DNA from: Paramecium sonneborni
Lineage: Eukaryota; Ciliophora; Oligohymenophorea; Peniculida; Parameciidae
Assembly: GCA_905182985.1 (NCBI GenBank)
Contig: CAJJDN010000086.1
Span: 399,154 to 447,009 of the forward strand
DNA length: 47,856 bases
Direction: 5' to 3'
The notes under the pieces are model-generated. The model worked only from the letters and a program-made list of their open reading frames with translations. It ran no database searches and was not told the origin of the DNA. The translations under genes were made by a program, and so were the position numbers. Numbering within the stretch: the first letter of the stretch is position 1; each line of letters begins with the position of its first letter. This document shows positions 22,183-34,248 of the stretch, one piece after another.

Positions 22183-22246
22183 TTCGCATTACTTATTAAA
22201 GAATAAGCATATAATTTTTTAATTCAACAACAAAAAAAAGGAAAAC

Positions 22247-22606
22247 ATGAAAAATAACTAGATACAATGCCAAAATAAGTATATATTGTTTTCTATAGTT
22301 TCTACAAATACATGGATAGGCTGCATTTATTACATTCCATTTATTAGATATTGTGTTTTAACCATGGAGATCAATCAGCCAAAGAAAAGAATCTATAATC
22401 GACGAATGTTCAGTATGTTATTACTCAAACTATTGTCAATATATTATATTATGTAATTTAATTTTATATTCACAACATATACCTATATTAGTAATTGTTT
22501 TAGGATGTTAAACTTTTCAGATGATAGTAATGAGATATTTCTTAAATTACATACAACTTATTCTATCATACTGATATTTTTCAAGCATCTAAACTTTCTT
22601 GTATGA
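22247..22606 (+). CDS. hypothetical ORF, 119 codons
   Basis: Frame from ATG 22247 to TGA 22604..22606 in the ciliate code, with blocks MEINQPKKRIYNRRMFSMLL and LNFSDDSNEIFLKLHTTYSI. In the next register the sequence DECSVCYYSNYCQ is a zinc-finger-like (MYND-type) Cys pattern, so the real gene may switch frame here and be broken or spliced. No function can be assigned. Confidence 0.35.
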
Positions 22607-22706
22607 TTTCTCTACTGTAATACAATTATTTACTCTTTAAAACTTCTATCTTTTATTGATCTTATCCAAATTTATATCATCCATTAATATTTAATTCGGA
22701 GGCACC

Positions 22707-22955
22707 TCATGGATCTTCTTACAATATTCTATTTTGTGATTTCTTTACATTTTGAACAACATATCCATTATATTCTATCCTGACGCATCTTTTTTTTTCA
22801 AGTTCTCTTATGTTCTTTCTGATTGAATTATCATAATCAATTAAATTTCTTGTTTTCAATCTTTACTATATTTATTTGGTTGATATCAATATACATTCAT
22901 ATTTAAGTTCGAATGGTAATTGTTTAATAACTTTGAAAATTCCATTAATCCTCAT
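22707..22955 (-). CDS. hypothetical protein, 82 residues
   Basis: A clean minus-strand frame, ATG 22955..22953 to TGA 22709..22707, 83 codons including the stop. It reads MRINGIFKVIKQLPFELKYE, then ISTKQIQQRLKTRNLIDYDN, a basic helical stretch (RKNIRELEKKR) and EYNGYVVQNVKKSQ. There is no membrane segment or Cys motif. No family is recognised. Confidence 0.5.
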
Positions 22956-23089
22956 ATTAAAGTCCTTTAATTTCTGTATAAATAGTTAAATTAATCACTC
23001 ATAATGGTAATAATAAATAATAAAAATAAGTACAACAATCCTAATTGGATATATTAAAACTGACTAATTATTTTTAAATGCAAGAATAT

Positions 23090-23530
23090 TAAATAAACCA
23101 TATTAATTTTAATAAAATTTGTTGATATTACAACTATAAGAAATCCACAAATACTTTAAAATATGTGACTTTTAGATAAACTTACAGTAAAAAGTAAATT
23201 GAATACTATCTAAAACATATAGAATCAATATAACTAATGATAAATAATCAACCAATCTAGCAGTCTTTAAAACATTATAGTACAAGTTTAACAATAACAA
23301 TGGCAATTAGGTTTGTAACTCATAGGTTAGATTGTAATCAGAATAAGCTACTCTATAGGAGTGGAAATTAATACATGTAATAAATGTATCAGTAGAATTT
23401 ACACAATAATTACTATTGGTTTATGGATCTTTCTTAGTTTTCACTTTAAAATTAGTATTGTCACCTAAATGTGATCAATACTTATTAAATTAATCATCAT
23501 CCCTTTATGTAGCTTAAAGGATATTATTAG
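23090..23530 (-). pseudogene. multi-pass membrane protein fragment
   Basis: A continuous minus-strand block reads NFKVKTKKDPQTNSNYCVNS, TFITCINFHSYRVAYSDYNL, then hydrophobic LPLLLLNLYYNVL and DYLSLVILILYVLDSI. Upstream it is preceded in frame by TGA and DDQFNKY. The Cys pair before membrane helices loosely recalls polycystin-type channels; this is a guess. No start codon was found. Confidence 0.35.
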
Positions 23531-23590
23531 ATTTTCAAAGGCTTTGTTATCTGATTGTTCATTACACTGATTCTTCATTAATTAGATCCA

Positions 23591-24454
23591 ATGGCATAGT
23601 TCGAACATCCATTGCTCCTGATATACAAAAAAAGAAGTGGTGATTTCTTTGTTAAATTATACTTTCTTGTGATTATTTTATTATTTAAATGAAAAAGAAG
23701 GCTTCTGTAGCAGAATCTTTTATAATTTAGAATAGTATCGATTTAATGAATATATCTTGAAGTGGCTGGATAGAAACTATTTCATCTCCTTGAATAAGAT
23801 AACTCAAAAAGGTTTCTATTTTATAAGAATTAAAAGCTTACTCCAATATAGAAGATATTATATACTACATCAAGTTAAATCAATCAACAAGATTTAATTA
23901 AGTAGCAATCTCTAAGAGTTAAGTATGTTTAGATTGATGTAAAGAGCAATGACTAACTTAAATGATTAAAAATATATGTTTACTTAAAACAAGAGATTAT
24001 CGACTCAACCAGAAGAAGTCTCTTAGAAGAGTAATAAGAAGTTGTTGAATAATTAAGATCTGAAGATTAATTTATAACATTAAAAAGGATTTAGTAAGGT
24101 AGTAATACAAATTCTTCCAATATAAATTCTTAGTAGACCTTCTTCTTCAATTTAACTAATAATAAAGAATTCCTTCCAACTATAGCATTAGCAATTCATG
24201 ATAAAAGTTAGAATCAAATCATATAAAAGCATTCACTCAAAGAAAATTCACAACCCGACAAAGAAACTTGTTTTAAATAAAAATTTTAAATCTTTGATAA
24301 ATACAAGCTAATATTTTAAATTCGAAATCATATCTCAAACTATAAATTGTACAAATTTTCAATAAAATAAGATTTTATTAATTTGTTTACTTTAGTTTAA
24401 GTAATTGACGAAAAGAAATATAAAGAAAATAGAAAGTAAGAATAAATTCTTTGA
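23591..24454 (+). pseudogene. unassigned gene with frame changes
   Basis: From ATG 23591 (MAQFEHPLLLIYKKRSGDFF) the register changes to EKEGFCSRIFYNLEQYRFNE, ILKWLDRNYFISLNKITQKG, then LQELSMFRLMQRAMTNLND, and changes again to QEIIDSTRRSLLEEQQEVVE, LTNNKEFLPTIALAIHDKSQ and QVIDEKKYKENRKQEQIL before TGA 24452..24454. The long second and third blocks are strongly protein-like. The last 120 bases fall inside assembly duplication B. No family is recognised. Confidence 0.4.
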
Positions 24455-25568
24455 GATGAATATAAAATTATCATGAATTAAACTTGAATATTATGAGCTA
24501 CAATTTAAAGGATGTTTTTTATCTTCATTTAGTTTAGGCTAAATGAAATTTTTTTTTAATTGGAATGAATGGCTACCAATTATGTATTTTCTGTTTAATC
24601 TTTAAAGTTCCATTTTCTTTGTAGAATTTCTAATTAAACAAGTTCATCTTTTCGTGCAGCAATTGGGCATTCTTACTTCCCTTTGTTGATTCAGTTTTAT
24701 CTACTTTTACCTTTCTCAATAATCTACTTCTAATAATCAAGTTTTCATTGGAGTACATTCATTTGGAATATACTTTTCAGGTATAATTAATAAAAATTAT
24801 ATATTTTTTGTTTAATTACTTATTAATATGATCTTAATCTTCTTCTGCCTTGAGAAGAAGCTGAACTTACAGACGATCTAACAGAAGGGACTCCAAAAGA
24901 TGAAGGTTGTTTGATCGAAACATTGACATTTTTCTCTTAAAAGACAGCATCTATTGTTGCTTGTATTTCTGGAAATTCCTAGCCTAACTTAATATTAGAT
25001 GAATAGAATCTAAAATGATTCAAAGTGCAAGCCTCTAAAGTTTTATTTAAATTATTGAAAATATCTAATCCGAAGCAGAGATGTGCGTTCGATTCATCAA
25101 GCACAATTCTTTTTTGCTATATTTTTCTAATTTAGAATTCATTATGTTCACATTTCTATTTATCTTTTCTTATTGATCTTGTAATTCTTTTCAATCTTCT
25201 ATAATTACATATCCACTTCTCTCTCTTGATTATCAAAAATCTCAATCTAGAATATATATTGTTTAATACTCTATTTAGTATTTCAGATGCTGCTCTACAT
25301 TATTCTTTTAATCCATCTTTATGAGATACTTCTTTTTACGAAATGCCCTTATTTAAGAAACAATCTCTATATTTACTATTTCTATTTTAAGAGGAATTAA
25401 GGTATTATCTAAAGCTTTTAATTCCAAGTTTTTCTTAAAGATTTCAGCATTTAATTCATCCCCTTTCCTCTATAATTTTTCTATTTCCTATGAAGATTTA
25501 ATTATATAATAAGCTTAGGTGTGTTCCTCTATGTTTTAGTTGACTTGCTTATATTTCGAAGATTAATT
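24333..25568. repeat. assembly duplication B, copy 1 (matches 25570..26805)
   Basis: 1236 bases recur at offset +1237 across the single N at 25569, with no difference seen. Both copies contain the 3' end of the minus-strand coiled-coil gene. This is best explained as unmerged contig ends. Confidence 0.9.
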
Positions 25569-28090
25569 NTCTCAAACTATAAATTGTACAAATTTTCAAT
25601 AAAATAAGATTTTATTAATTTGTTTACTTTAGTTTAAGTAATTGACGAAAAGAAATATAAAGAAAATAGAAAGTAAGAATAAATTCTTTGAGATGAATAT
25701 AAAATTATCATGAATTAAACTTGAATATTATGAGCTACAATTTAAAGGATGTTTTTTATCTTCATTTAGTTTAGGCTAAATGAAATTTTTTTTTAATTGG
25801 AATGAATGGCTACCAATTATGTATTTTCTGTTTAATCTTTAAAGTTCCATTTTCTTTGTAGAATTTCTAATTAAACAAGTTCATCTTTTCGTGCAGCAAT
25901 TGGGCATTCTTACTTCCCTTTGTTGATTCAGTTTTATCTACTTTTACCTTTCTCAATAATCTACTTCTAATAATCAAGTTTTCATTGGAGTACATTCATT
26001 TGGAATATACTTTTCAGGTATAATTAATAAAAATTATATATTTTTTGTTTAATTACTTATTAATATGATCTTAATCTTCTTCTGCCTTGAGAAGAAGCTG
26101 AACTTACAGACGATCTAACAGAAGGGACTCCAAAAGATGAAGGTTGTTTGATCGAAACATTGACATTTTTCTCTTAAAAGACAGCATCTATTGTTGCTTG
26201 TATTTCTGGAAATTCCTAGCCTAACTTAATATTAGATGAATAGAATCTAAAATGATTCAAAGTGCAAGCCTCTAAAGTTTTATTTAAATTATTGAAAATA
26301 TCTAATCCGAAGCAGAGATGTGCGTTCGATTCATCAAGCACAATTCTTTTTTGCTATATTTTTCTAATTTAGAATTCATTATGTTCACATTTCTATTTAT
26401 CTTTTCTTATTGATCTTGTAATTCTTTTCAATCTTCTATAATTACATATCCACTTCTCTCTCTTGATTATCAAAAATCTCAATCTAGAATATATATTGTT
26501 TAATACTCTATTTAGTATTTCAGATGCTGCTCTACATTATTCTTTTAATCCATCTTTATGAGATACTTCTTTTTACGAAATGCCCTTATTTAAGAAACAA
26601 TCTCTATATTTACTATTTCTATTTTAAGAGGAATTAAGGTATTATCTAAAGCTTTTAATTCCAAGTTTTTCTTAAAGATTTCAGCATTTAATTCATCCCC
26701 TTTCCTCTATAATTTTTCTATTTCCTATGAAGATTTAATTATATAATAAGCTTAGGTGTGTTCCTCTATGTTTTAGTTGACTTGCTTATATTTCGAAGAT
26801 TAATTCTTTTGAACAAAGGATTCATATTTTATCCTGAGATTTTTTACTCTTTTCTATATCTCTTTCAATTTTCGACAGCGTTTTTCTTCCTCACCTTACT
26901 TTTGTTCAGCCATCAATACATTTTGTCTGCCTAAATTTCCTATGCTTTTTCCTGCATAGCCATTTCTAATGAATATTTCGGATTCTCTAAGTTAAACGCC
27001 ATATCTACTACCACTTTTTTATATCTTAGTATTTCCAATTTCATAAAATCATGTTAAACTAAGACTACTTCTTTTAATTTTACAATTTTACTCAAATCCT
27101 AATAAATCATATCATTTTCCTAAGGCAATTCATTTATTGCTTATTTTAATTTAGTTATGATGCTTTGGTATCAGTCAAAAGTCTATCTGTTCCTCTTAAA
27201 TCTCTTCAAACTCAACAAACAGTGTTTAATACTCTTTCTTTTATAAATTAACTTTCTCCTTGATTTCTTTAATTTCATTTTCTAAATCTTTGATATTCTG
27301 CATTATACAATAATACTTATTATCTCTAAAACTCTTATATCAATTTATTTATATGAGCTCAGTAATTATGACAAGCACTAACATTTGCTTCTATTTCCCA
27401 ATATAAATTAGCCTCATTTTCTCTTAAATTATATAAATCTTGGGTAACTTTAAATAAGAATTCTTTTTATTTTTCACACTTTTAATGTTTAATATCCTCC
27501 AACTTCAATTTCCATTTCTCACTTGCATATTTCTTTTGAGCATTATTCTGTCTTTATATCTTAATCAAGAGTTATTACAATTTTTAGCCAATCAATTTCT
27601 TTTGTTTGATAAATCTGCAGCAAATGCAAATAATTGATTTTTCTATATCTCAACATCTGCCTTGAGATTATCTATAGCAATTCAATATCTTTGTTTGATC
27701 ATCTCTATGAAAAGATGGTTCTTTCTAACTATTTATTTTGAACTTCCATAGCCTTATTTTCCTGTTTTTCATTCATCAATTAAGACTTTTTCGATTCTAT
27801 AAATCTTACAAATTGGCTTTGATTTAAGCCTTTATATCAGCATATCTCTGATTCATCTCTAATTGCTCGATCTGTTCTTGCAAATATTTGTTGTCGCTTC
27901 TTACCATTATTGAAATAATTTATGAAGTTCATAATCTTACAGTCTAAGTTTTCTGCTGTCTTCTTTAATTCAATTTTTGCTGTGTGTGTCTGTTTTCTCT
28001 CTATCTAACTCATTCTATCTCCTACTCACTACTTCTACAGTCAATTTTTCAATTTGAAGATTGATTTCTTTGATTTTGGCTTCATCTCCT
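24745..28090 (-). pseudogene. long coiled-coil protein, frame-broken
   Basis: Minus-strand text is dominated by heptad-rich blocks: INLQIEKLTVEVVSRRQNEL; LQEQIEQLEMNQRYADIKAQ; EKQENKAMEVQNKQLERTIF; and an ELKKTAENLDCKI segment, in three registers. The C-terminus, inside the duplicated block, is globular then Ser/Arg-rich: DESNAHLCFGLDIFNNLNKT; IKLGQEFPEIQATIDAVFQE; PSVRSSVSSASSQGRRRLRS. Such proteins are often axonemal or ciliary, but no specific member is claimed. Frame changes without splice signals and an in-frame TGA suggest decay. Because 25570..26805 repeats 24333..25568, the true gene is about 1.2 kb shorter than this span. Confidence 0.5.
25570..26805. repeat. assembly duplication B, copy 2
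   Basis: Second copy of the 1236-base block; unique sequence continues from 26806, so this copy carries the coiled-coil gene onward. Confidence 0.9.
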
Positions 28091-28111
28091 TTCCTTTGGA
28101 AAGAAAATTAA

Positions 28112-29116
28112 GATGATGTAAATGATATGGAAAATATAATAAAAAAGAATAACAATTCTGTAAGTGCTGAAGTTAATGGTTTTTCTGTCTAGAGTCATTA
28201 CAAAACCATAAGATCTTAGAGAAAGGATAGATAATAAAATAAGTGGAGTATTCTTGTTCCAAGCACTTGATTAAAATGAGAAAAACATAATTATCTATAC
28301 AATGGAAGAAAAACACTTCAATCTTGAGGATTGGATCATTCATTAAGAAGATGCATTATATGTAGTGGTTGATGGCCAACTCGACTTTTACAGAACATAA
28401 GGATCAAGAACCGAAGCTAATCAAATAATACTAAGGTGGAGACATGTTTGATGAGTTTGCTCTCTCTACACCATCTAATCTAATAACGATTCAGGCTTAT
28501 TTGCTTAGATAGATCTACTTCCAATGCTATTGTCCAAGAAGCAACTGTAAAAAGAATGGAATATGACGAAGAAGTACTATTTAAAGTTGAAATACTGAAT
28601 CTATTGGTTCTTATGAACAAACTTAAATATGAGATGGCATTTTAAAGCTCAAGAATATATTATCAAAGAAGGAGAGAAGAGAGATATAGGTTCTATATAG
28701 TAAAAGGAACTTTAATAGTATTTTAATCAAATGAAGATGTTCTTAGTTTAGTGATTATTTTGGTGAATTGGTTCTTATTAATTAACACCAAAACAAGCTG
28801 CTGTTTTAGCTAAAGTAAAATTGGTTAATAATTTTATATTGATAGTGTAGTTGTATATTTTGATTATCAACTCTTTACTAGACTTATAGGACCCATTGAA
28901 AATATTTTGACAAGAAATGCAGAGAATTAAAAGAAAATTTGTAAATTGGCAAATATATATAAATATTAAATCAAGAATTTAATTAAATATCTTTCAAATA
29001 TTTACATTTTATTAGACTCATAGAAAGTTAGATATTCTCTTGAATATAATCTAGTACTTCATCAAACTATTATATAGTAAAATGATACTTCTATCGCATT
29101 TGGTTTTCATAATTGA
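28112..29116 (+). pseudogene. cAMP-dependent protein kinase regulatory subunit, decayed copy
   Basis: The order of a PKA R subunit is kept. A pseudosubstrate-like NNNSVSAEVNG near 28150 lacks the usual Arg pair before it. It is followed by VITKPQDLRERIDNKI and YTMEEKHFNLEDWIIHQEDA, ALYVVVDGQLDFYRT (first cyclic-nucleotide domain), GGDMFDEFAL (degenerate FGELAL phosphate-binding cassette), VQEATVKRMEYDEEVLFKVE, YRFYIVKGTLIVFQSNEDV (second domain) and RLIGPIENILTRNAENQKK, ending at TGA 29114..29116. Registers shift between these blocks, and the second FGE(L/I)AL cassette with its Arg is scrambled, so cAMP binding would be lost. Normal R subunits are about 300-380 residues; this remnant spans most of that. 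Confidence 0.65.
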
Positions 29117-29239
29117 TCCCAATTTAAATTTCTAATCACTTTTCTTTGTAATCGATTATAAAAAGGATTATTTCCCTTCTTTTTTAGGTATGTATTATAT
29201 AATTTACAATTTATAATGAATTGCCTAATTTTTGATTTT

Positions 29240-30170
29240 TCTCAAACAATAATGCTTCATTAAGATCTGTTACCTTGATAATAAAGCCAAATAGATTTGT
29301 ACAAGTATTTTTATGATTGTGATTATATAATAAATCATAGTTTTAATGTCATTAGAGTCAATAGATTAGATGCTCTTCATTAATTTAAAAATTCTTTTCG
29401 ATATTTTGCAAGAACGATGAATTGTAAAATACAAAGCCACTTTTCATCTTATGAGGAAATTTAAATCTTTAAAACCTAACCTTCTCTGTAGTTTGAATTC
29501 CATTTTTTTGCTCTTTATTCTCTTTATTAGATATTTGGTTAGTATTATTGTAAGTATTGACTATCTCTGATGGTAATTAAAATTTCAATCTGTCATCATC
29601 TTTATTTGAAATATCTTCTGTACGATCCCAATTTATTTTTGGGTCTTTGCAATTTAGTAATCACTATTTGATAAGAACAGTTTTATTAAAATTGATAATA
29701 ATACTTATATCCTTTTAAAGGAATATTGTTCAAATCATCTTATTCAAATTAATGATGTTAATTTAAAGTAGAATATTATTATTAAATATTTTCATCATTT
29801 TAAATGAAATGTTTTTCTTGTTAAATTTAATGTACTTCATTAAATTATCATTTTTGGTTAAATTTTATAACCATCCAACTCATCATATATTTGATATGCT
29901 TTTCATAATTTATGATAAATCGTGTTTATATTATTTCTATATTTTTCTTCTTTCTTAAATAGATTTTTTCTATATACATTGATTATATTAAATGTTAAGT
30001 TTAATCTAATGACACTTTTACATTTATTATTGATATTATGTATGATGTTTGCAAGTAGTATTGAAACGATGAAAATCAATTTTAATAATCAATATTTAAA
30101 GAAGGAGAATGGATATATAAGCAATCATTGTTTAAAATAGGGAAAATGTTAATTTTTAAGTATCTTAATT
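29240..30170 (+). pseudogene. multi-pass membrane protein remnant
   Basis: Long plus-strand frames: SLRSVTLIIKPNRFVQVF; DCDYIINHSFNVIRVNRLDA with ARTMNCKIQSHFSSYEEIQI; ISDGNQNFNLSSSLFEIS, then about 100 mostly hydrophobic residues; finally, in another frame, FASSIETMKINFNNQYLKKE. TGA codons separate the blocks. The hydrophobic stretch suggests several helices. The family is not recognised. Confidence 0.35.
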
Positions 30171-30559
30171 ATCGAATTGCTAATTTAAAATACTTAATTT
30201 CTTATTTAGATATTTAAATAATTATTTTTATTTTATTAATAATTTCCACGTTGAACTTTTTTTAAAACTGATATAAACAATTTACATAATTAAATTTTCA
30301 AAATAGTTTTAGGTCCAATTAATTAGAATTATTTATTTTGCTCAATAGAAACTTAAGATATATAAATCTTCCTGAAAATAATGCTTGGATTAGTCCATAA
30401 ATAATACTATTGATAATCAAATGATAAACATAAAAACAATCAAATCGAAGATTAATAAAAGAATAAGATCCAAATTTAACTTAAAATTTTAAGTATGGAT
30501 ATTTTGAGATCAATGGAGATTGTATTAAATAGTACCATTTTTATTAATGGAAAGCCCTT

Positions 30560-30860
30560 CTATAATAAAGGAATAACACGTAGGTTGCTATGAATGTCTG
30601 AGGTACTTGCAAACATTTTTTATTTTTTCTATTTCTCATTTTTTTAATATTTTTCCAAATTTTCCTGACTGTTGAAGATTGAATTAATTTAAATTAGTTA
30701 AATCTTAATATCTATTTATTTGATGTGTCTTAACTTCCTAATCTTTAATACTAAGATTATTCTACAAAAATATTAAAATTTTTGATATTGGGATGCAATA
30801 CTCACAAGCTAACCTTTTAGTACATTGATACTCATCATCATTAATTGTAAATCAATTATA
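30560..30860 (-). pseudogene. fragment with CxxC motif, resembles WD40-family N-terminus
   Basis: A minus-strand block reads NDDEYQCTKRLACEYCIPIS, then FLQNNLSIKDQEVKTHQINR, ending at TGA. The Cys spacing before a helical stretch is like the zinc-binding start of the ciliate WD40 proteins (compare 3853..5330). Nothing of the repeats follows, so only a relic remains. The rest of 30171..31052 shows nothing convincing. Confidence 0.3.
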
Positions 30861-31052
30861 TTTATATATAATTAATGGAAATAAGTATTATAAAATAGAT
30901 AAGAGAAAAATAGTATAGAAATAAAATCAAACATATTAATATAAGTCTCCAACAAAGCAACCTTTAAATTAATTAAAACTATCAATTTGAAATTGCTATT
31001 CCTTGCGATCAATCATATTAACTTATAGTTTATAAAAGACATATGATATGAA

Positions 31053-31220
31053 ATGACATTGATTTTTTACTATTTTCTCAGCAACATTTATAACAGAAAA
31101 TTTTCAACAGCTGAAAATTTTATCAAAACTTAATGCATGCTCAACTATTAATTATTTCATCTAAAATTCTCATCCTAAACAACTGCACAAGAACCTATTA
31201 AGTTTAGTAAGGAATACTGA
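31053..31220 (+). CDS. short ORF, 55 codons
   Basis: Frame MTLIFYYFLSNIYNRKFSTA from ATG 31053 to TGA 31218..31220, with hydrophobic N-terminus and later AQEPIKFSKEY. After the TGA the same frame continues NSYLESLYYRKSSTQVC, so this may be a longer gene broken by one TGA. No family is recognised. Confidence 0.3.
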
Positions 31221-31683
31221 TTACGTAATTCATATCTTGAAAGTCTGTATTACAGAAAATCAAGTACTCAGGTTTGTCATGAATTCATATTAGTGTTTTA
31301 GTTAATCTTAATAAAGAAAAACATTTTAAGATAATAGTTAATTTATTTTTAATAATAGATTTCCCCTTTTCTTTCATGAATTTAATATTTATCTCTGATA
31401 AATTTCAATTTTTTGCTTTTCAGGAGTGATTGAGTCTTATGATACGGGTGATTGTATATAATAATTTAATGAAAGATTATAATTTAACCAAAATTAATAA
31501 AGATCACCTAAATTGGCTATTATAAGTAAATTATCTGATTATAAGTTCTTCAAGAAAATCTTAAAAGCTTAGTCAGATTAGCAATTTTCTTTATACATAT
31601 TTCGTTATATCAATGATAATTAATATTACCTCTGTTGCTAAAAGCTTTAGCGTTATTAGAATACAACTCAATCACTTTGTTAA

Positions 31684-32681
31684 AATCTTTTAATGCTTGA
31701 TCGAATTTCTTCATATTTTAATATAATATTCATATTTAATAAACATTTGCGTTACCTCTGTTATTATAATTTGTAGGATCAATTCAATGGCCTTGTTATG
31801 ATCAATCATTGCTTAAACTTTATCTCTTAAACTTTAATGCAACAATACTTTCTTTAATAACAACTTTATGACCTCATTAACAATAAATTTAACAATATTA
31901 GGATCTAATTCTATGGCTTTGTTATACTCTATAAGAACCTCCATTTATTTTCCAAAATCTAATCTAATATTCAAATTCATTTTAAGACTCCTCTGTTATT
32001 ATAATTATAAGTATAATATAAAAGCCCTATTCATTATTATAATGTTAAAAGAAATGTTATTAAATGCTTTAGAATAATTTGGATCCAAATCAATTGCCTT
32101 TTTATATTCTAGAAGTTCCTTCATTACTTATGGCTTCAAAAAGATTTCCTATAAAAATAATATCTTTATTATATCTATTGTAATAAGAAGAATTAGGATA
32201 TAATTTAATTACCTTATTAAAATCTAAAATTGCCTCATCAGTCTTACCAACCTGAAGTATAGGGGTCCTATTTAATTGAGTAGTTTTATACACCTCTGTT
32301 ATTATAAATACAAGCATCTTAATCCTATTTAATTAAAAAATCTAGGAACCTCCATTCATATATGCAATCGCATTATTTGAAATGCAATTTAATATATCGT
32401 AGTCTTTATTTCCTTAATTTTTATACATATTTCCTATTCATCATAATATTATGATACCTCTACAAAAATACATTTATCATCAATTTCAATAGCTTAATAA
32501 ATAATATTGTAATTCATTATCTTTCAGTTAAAGTATAATTTAATCTTACTTTAATAATAATAAATCTGAGCCTCTATAAATTGGTAAACTGATATAGGAT
32601 AAGTTTGACCTTAAATTATATGATGATTTAATCCCCAAATTAACCACAACAATAAATTATAACTATATCAATTATAATTCG
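31684..32681. repeat. assembly duplication C, copy 1 (matches 32683..33680)
   Basis: 998 bases recur at offset +999 across the N at 32682 without visible difference. This artificially doubles part of the TPR gene. Confidence 0.9.
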
Positions 32682-32682
32682 N

Positions 32683-33680
32683 AATCTTTTAATGCTTGAT
32701 CGAATTTCTTCATATTTTAATATAATATTCATATTTAATAAACATTTGCGTTACCTCTGTTATTATAATTTGTAGGATCAATTCAATGGCCTTGTTATGA
32801 TCAATCATTGCTTAAACTTTATCTCTTAAACTTTAATGCAACAATACTTTCTTTAATAACAACTTTATGACCTCATTAACAATAAATTTAACAATATTAG
32901 GATCTAATTCTATGGCTTTGTTATACTCTATAAGAACCTCCATTTATTTTCCAAAATCTAATCTAATATTCAAATTCATTTTAAGACTCCTCTGTTATTA
33001 TAATTATAAGTATAATATAAAAGCCCTATTCATTATTATAATGTTAAAAGAAATGTTATTAAATGCTTTAGAATAATTTGGATCCAAATCAATTGCCTTT
33101 TTATATTCTAGAAGTTCCTTCATTACTTATGGCTTCAAAAAGATTTCCTATAAAAATAATATCTTTATTATATCTATTGTAATAAGAAGAATTAGGATAT
33201 AATTTAATTACCTTATTAAAATCTAAAATTGCCTCATCAGTCTTACCAACCTGAAGTATAGGGGTCCTATTTAATTGAGTAGTTTTATACACCTCTGTTA
33301 TTATAAATACAAGCATCTTAATCCTATTTAATTAAAAAATCTAGGAACCTCCATTCATATATGCAATCGCATTATTTGAAATGCAATTTAATATATCGTA
33401 GTCTTTATTTCCTTAATTTTTATACATATTTCCTATTCATCATAATATTATGATACCTCTACAAAAATACATTTATCATCAATTTCAATAGCTTAATAAA
33501 TAATATTGTAATTCATTATCTTTCAGTTAAAGTATAATTTAATCTTACTTTAATAATAATAAATCTGAGCCTCTATAAATTGGTAAACTGATATAGGATA
33601 AGTTTGACCTTAAATTATATGATGATTTAATCCCCAAATTAACCACAACAATAAATTATAACTATATCAATTATAATTCG
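32683..33680. repeat. assembly duplication C, copy 2
   Basis: Second copy of the 998-base block; unique sequence resumes at 33681. Confidence 0.9.
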
Positions 33681-33722
33681 CAGTTTCATAAGCAAAAAAT
33701 AAAGAAGAGGCTAATTAGATGA

Positions 33723-34185
33723 TCAAACAAATATCTCTTCTTTGAGAGATAGTGTATAACTTGTGTGACTTCCTCCATTTAAATTTAGACTCAGCTTATT
33801 CTCAAAAGAAATCCACATTACCACCCTTGTCAAATCTCACCTATAGAATTGATTGAGAATATAATCCCAATAATAAGAACTACCTACCATGCAGGTTTTC
33901 CTCATTCCCTTTAGAATGTTTACTTGTAAGCTATCCTTAATGGCTGATGGGATTAGGTTTACTTAATAAATCATGGTAATAGCTACATTTATTTAAATTA
34001 CTTCTTAGATATTATGTATGATAGAAATTTCTGTAAAATATGCTTCAATTTAATATTTTTAAGTTCTTGTGCCTCTCCATAAATATCACTCTATATTTGA
34101 TATAATAATGAGGATCTCAAAGTAATGATTGATACAATAGAGTCAAAAATCAAAACAACAGAGTCGTGATTCAAATACTCTACAT
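33723..34185 (-). pseudogene. RAD51/RecA-family recombinase fragment (paralog type)
   Basis: The minus-strand text HDSVVLIFDSIVSIITLRSS has the hydrophobic-Asp-Ser shape of a RAD51-family Walker B and following helix. It continues with YGEAQELKNIKLKHILQKFL, VAITMIYQVNLIPSAI (compare the VVVTNQV segment of RAD51 proteins) and ends with a KLSLNLNGG strand before TGA 33725..33723. The Walker A half was not found: the next sequence upstream belongs to a plus-strand ORF. At least one in-frame TGA and one frame change are present. The copy is C-terminal only and cannot bind ATP. Family assignment is from pattern memory; XRCC3-like is a guess. Confidence 0.45.
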
Positions 34186-34248
34186 AAAATTATATATATA
34201 TAAATTTTAACAGAAAACTATGAATAAAAAATAACAAATTTCCTGTGC

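Larger units (their letters stand above)
31590..33715 (-). pseudogene. tetratricopeptide-repeat (TPR) protein, decayed
   Basis: Minus-strand blocks carry TPR-type text: TDEAILDFNKVIKLYPNSSY; LIEYNKAIELDPN; MIDHNKAIEL; KKFDQALKDFNKVIELYSNN followed by AKAFSNRGN. These match the x-A-x-x-x-(F/Y)-(D/N)-K-A-I-x-L-x-P-N consensus with 34-residue spacing. Frames change within and between repeats. The ORF at 32102..32317 is one repeat plus flanks. The span includes assembly duplication C, so each repeat inside 31684..32681 is present once in reality. TPRs mediate protein-protein contacts; no other domain is seen. Confidence 0.6.
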
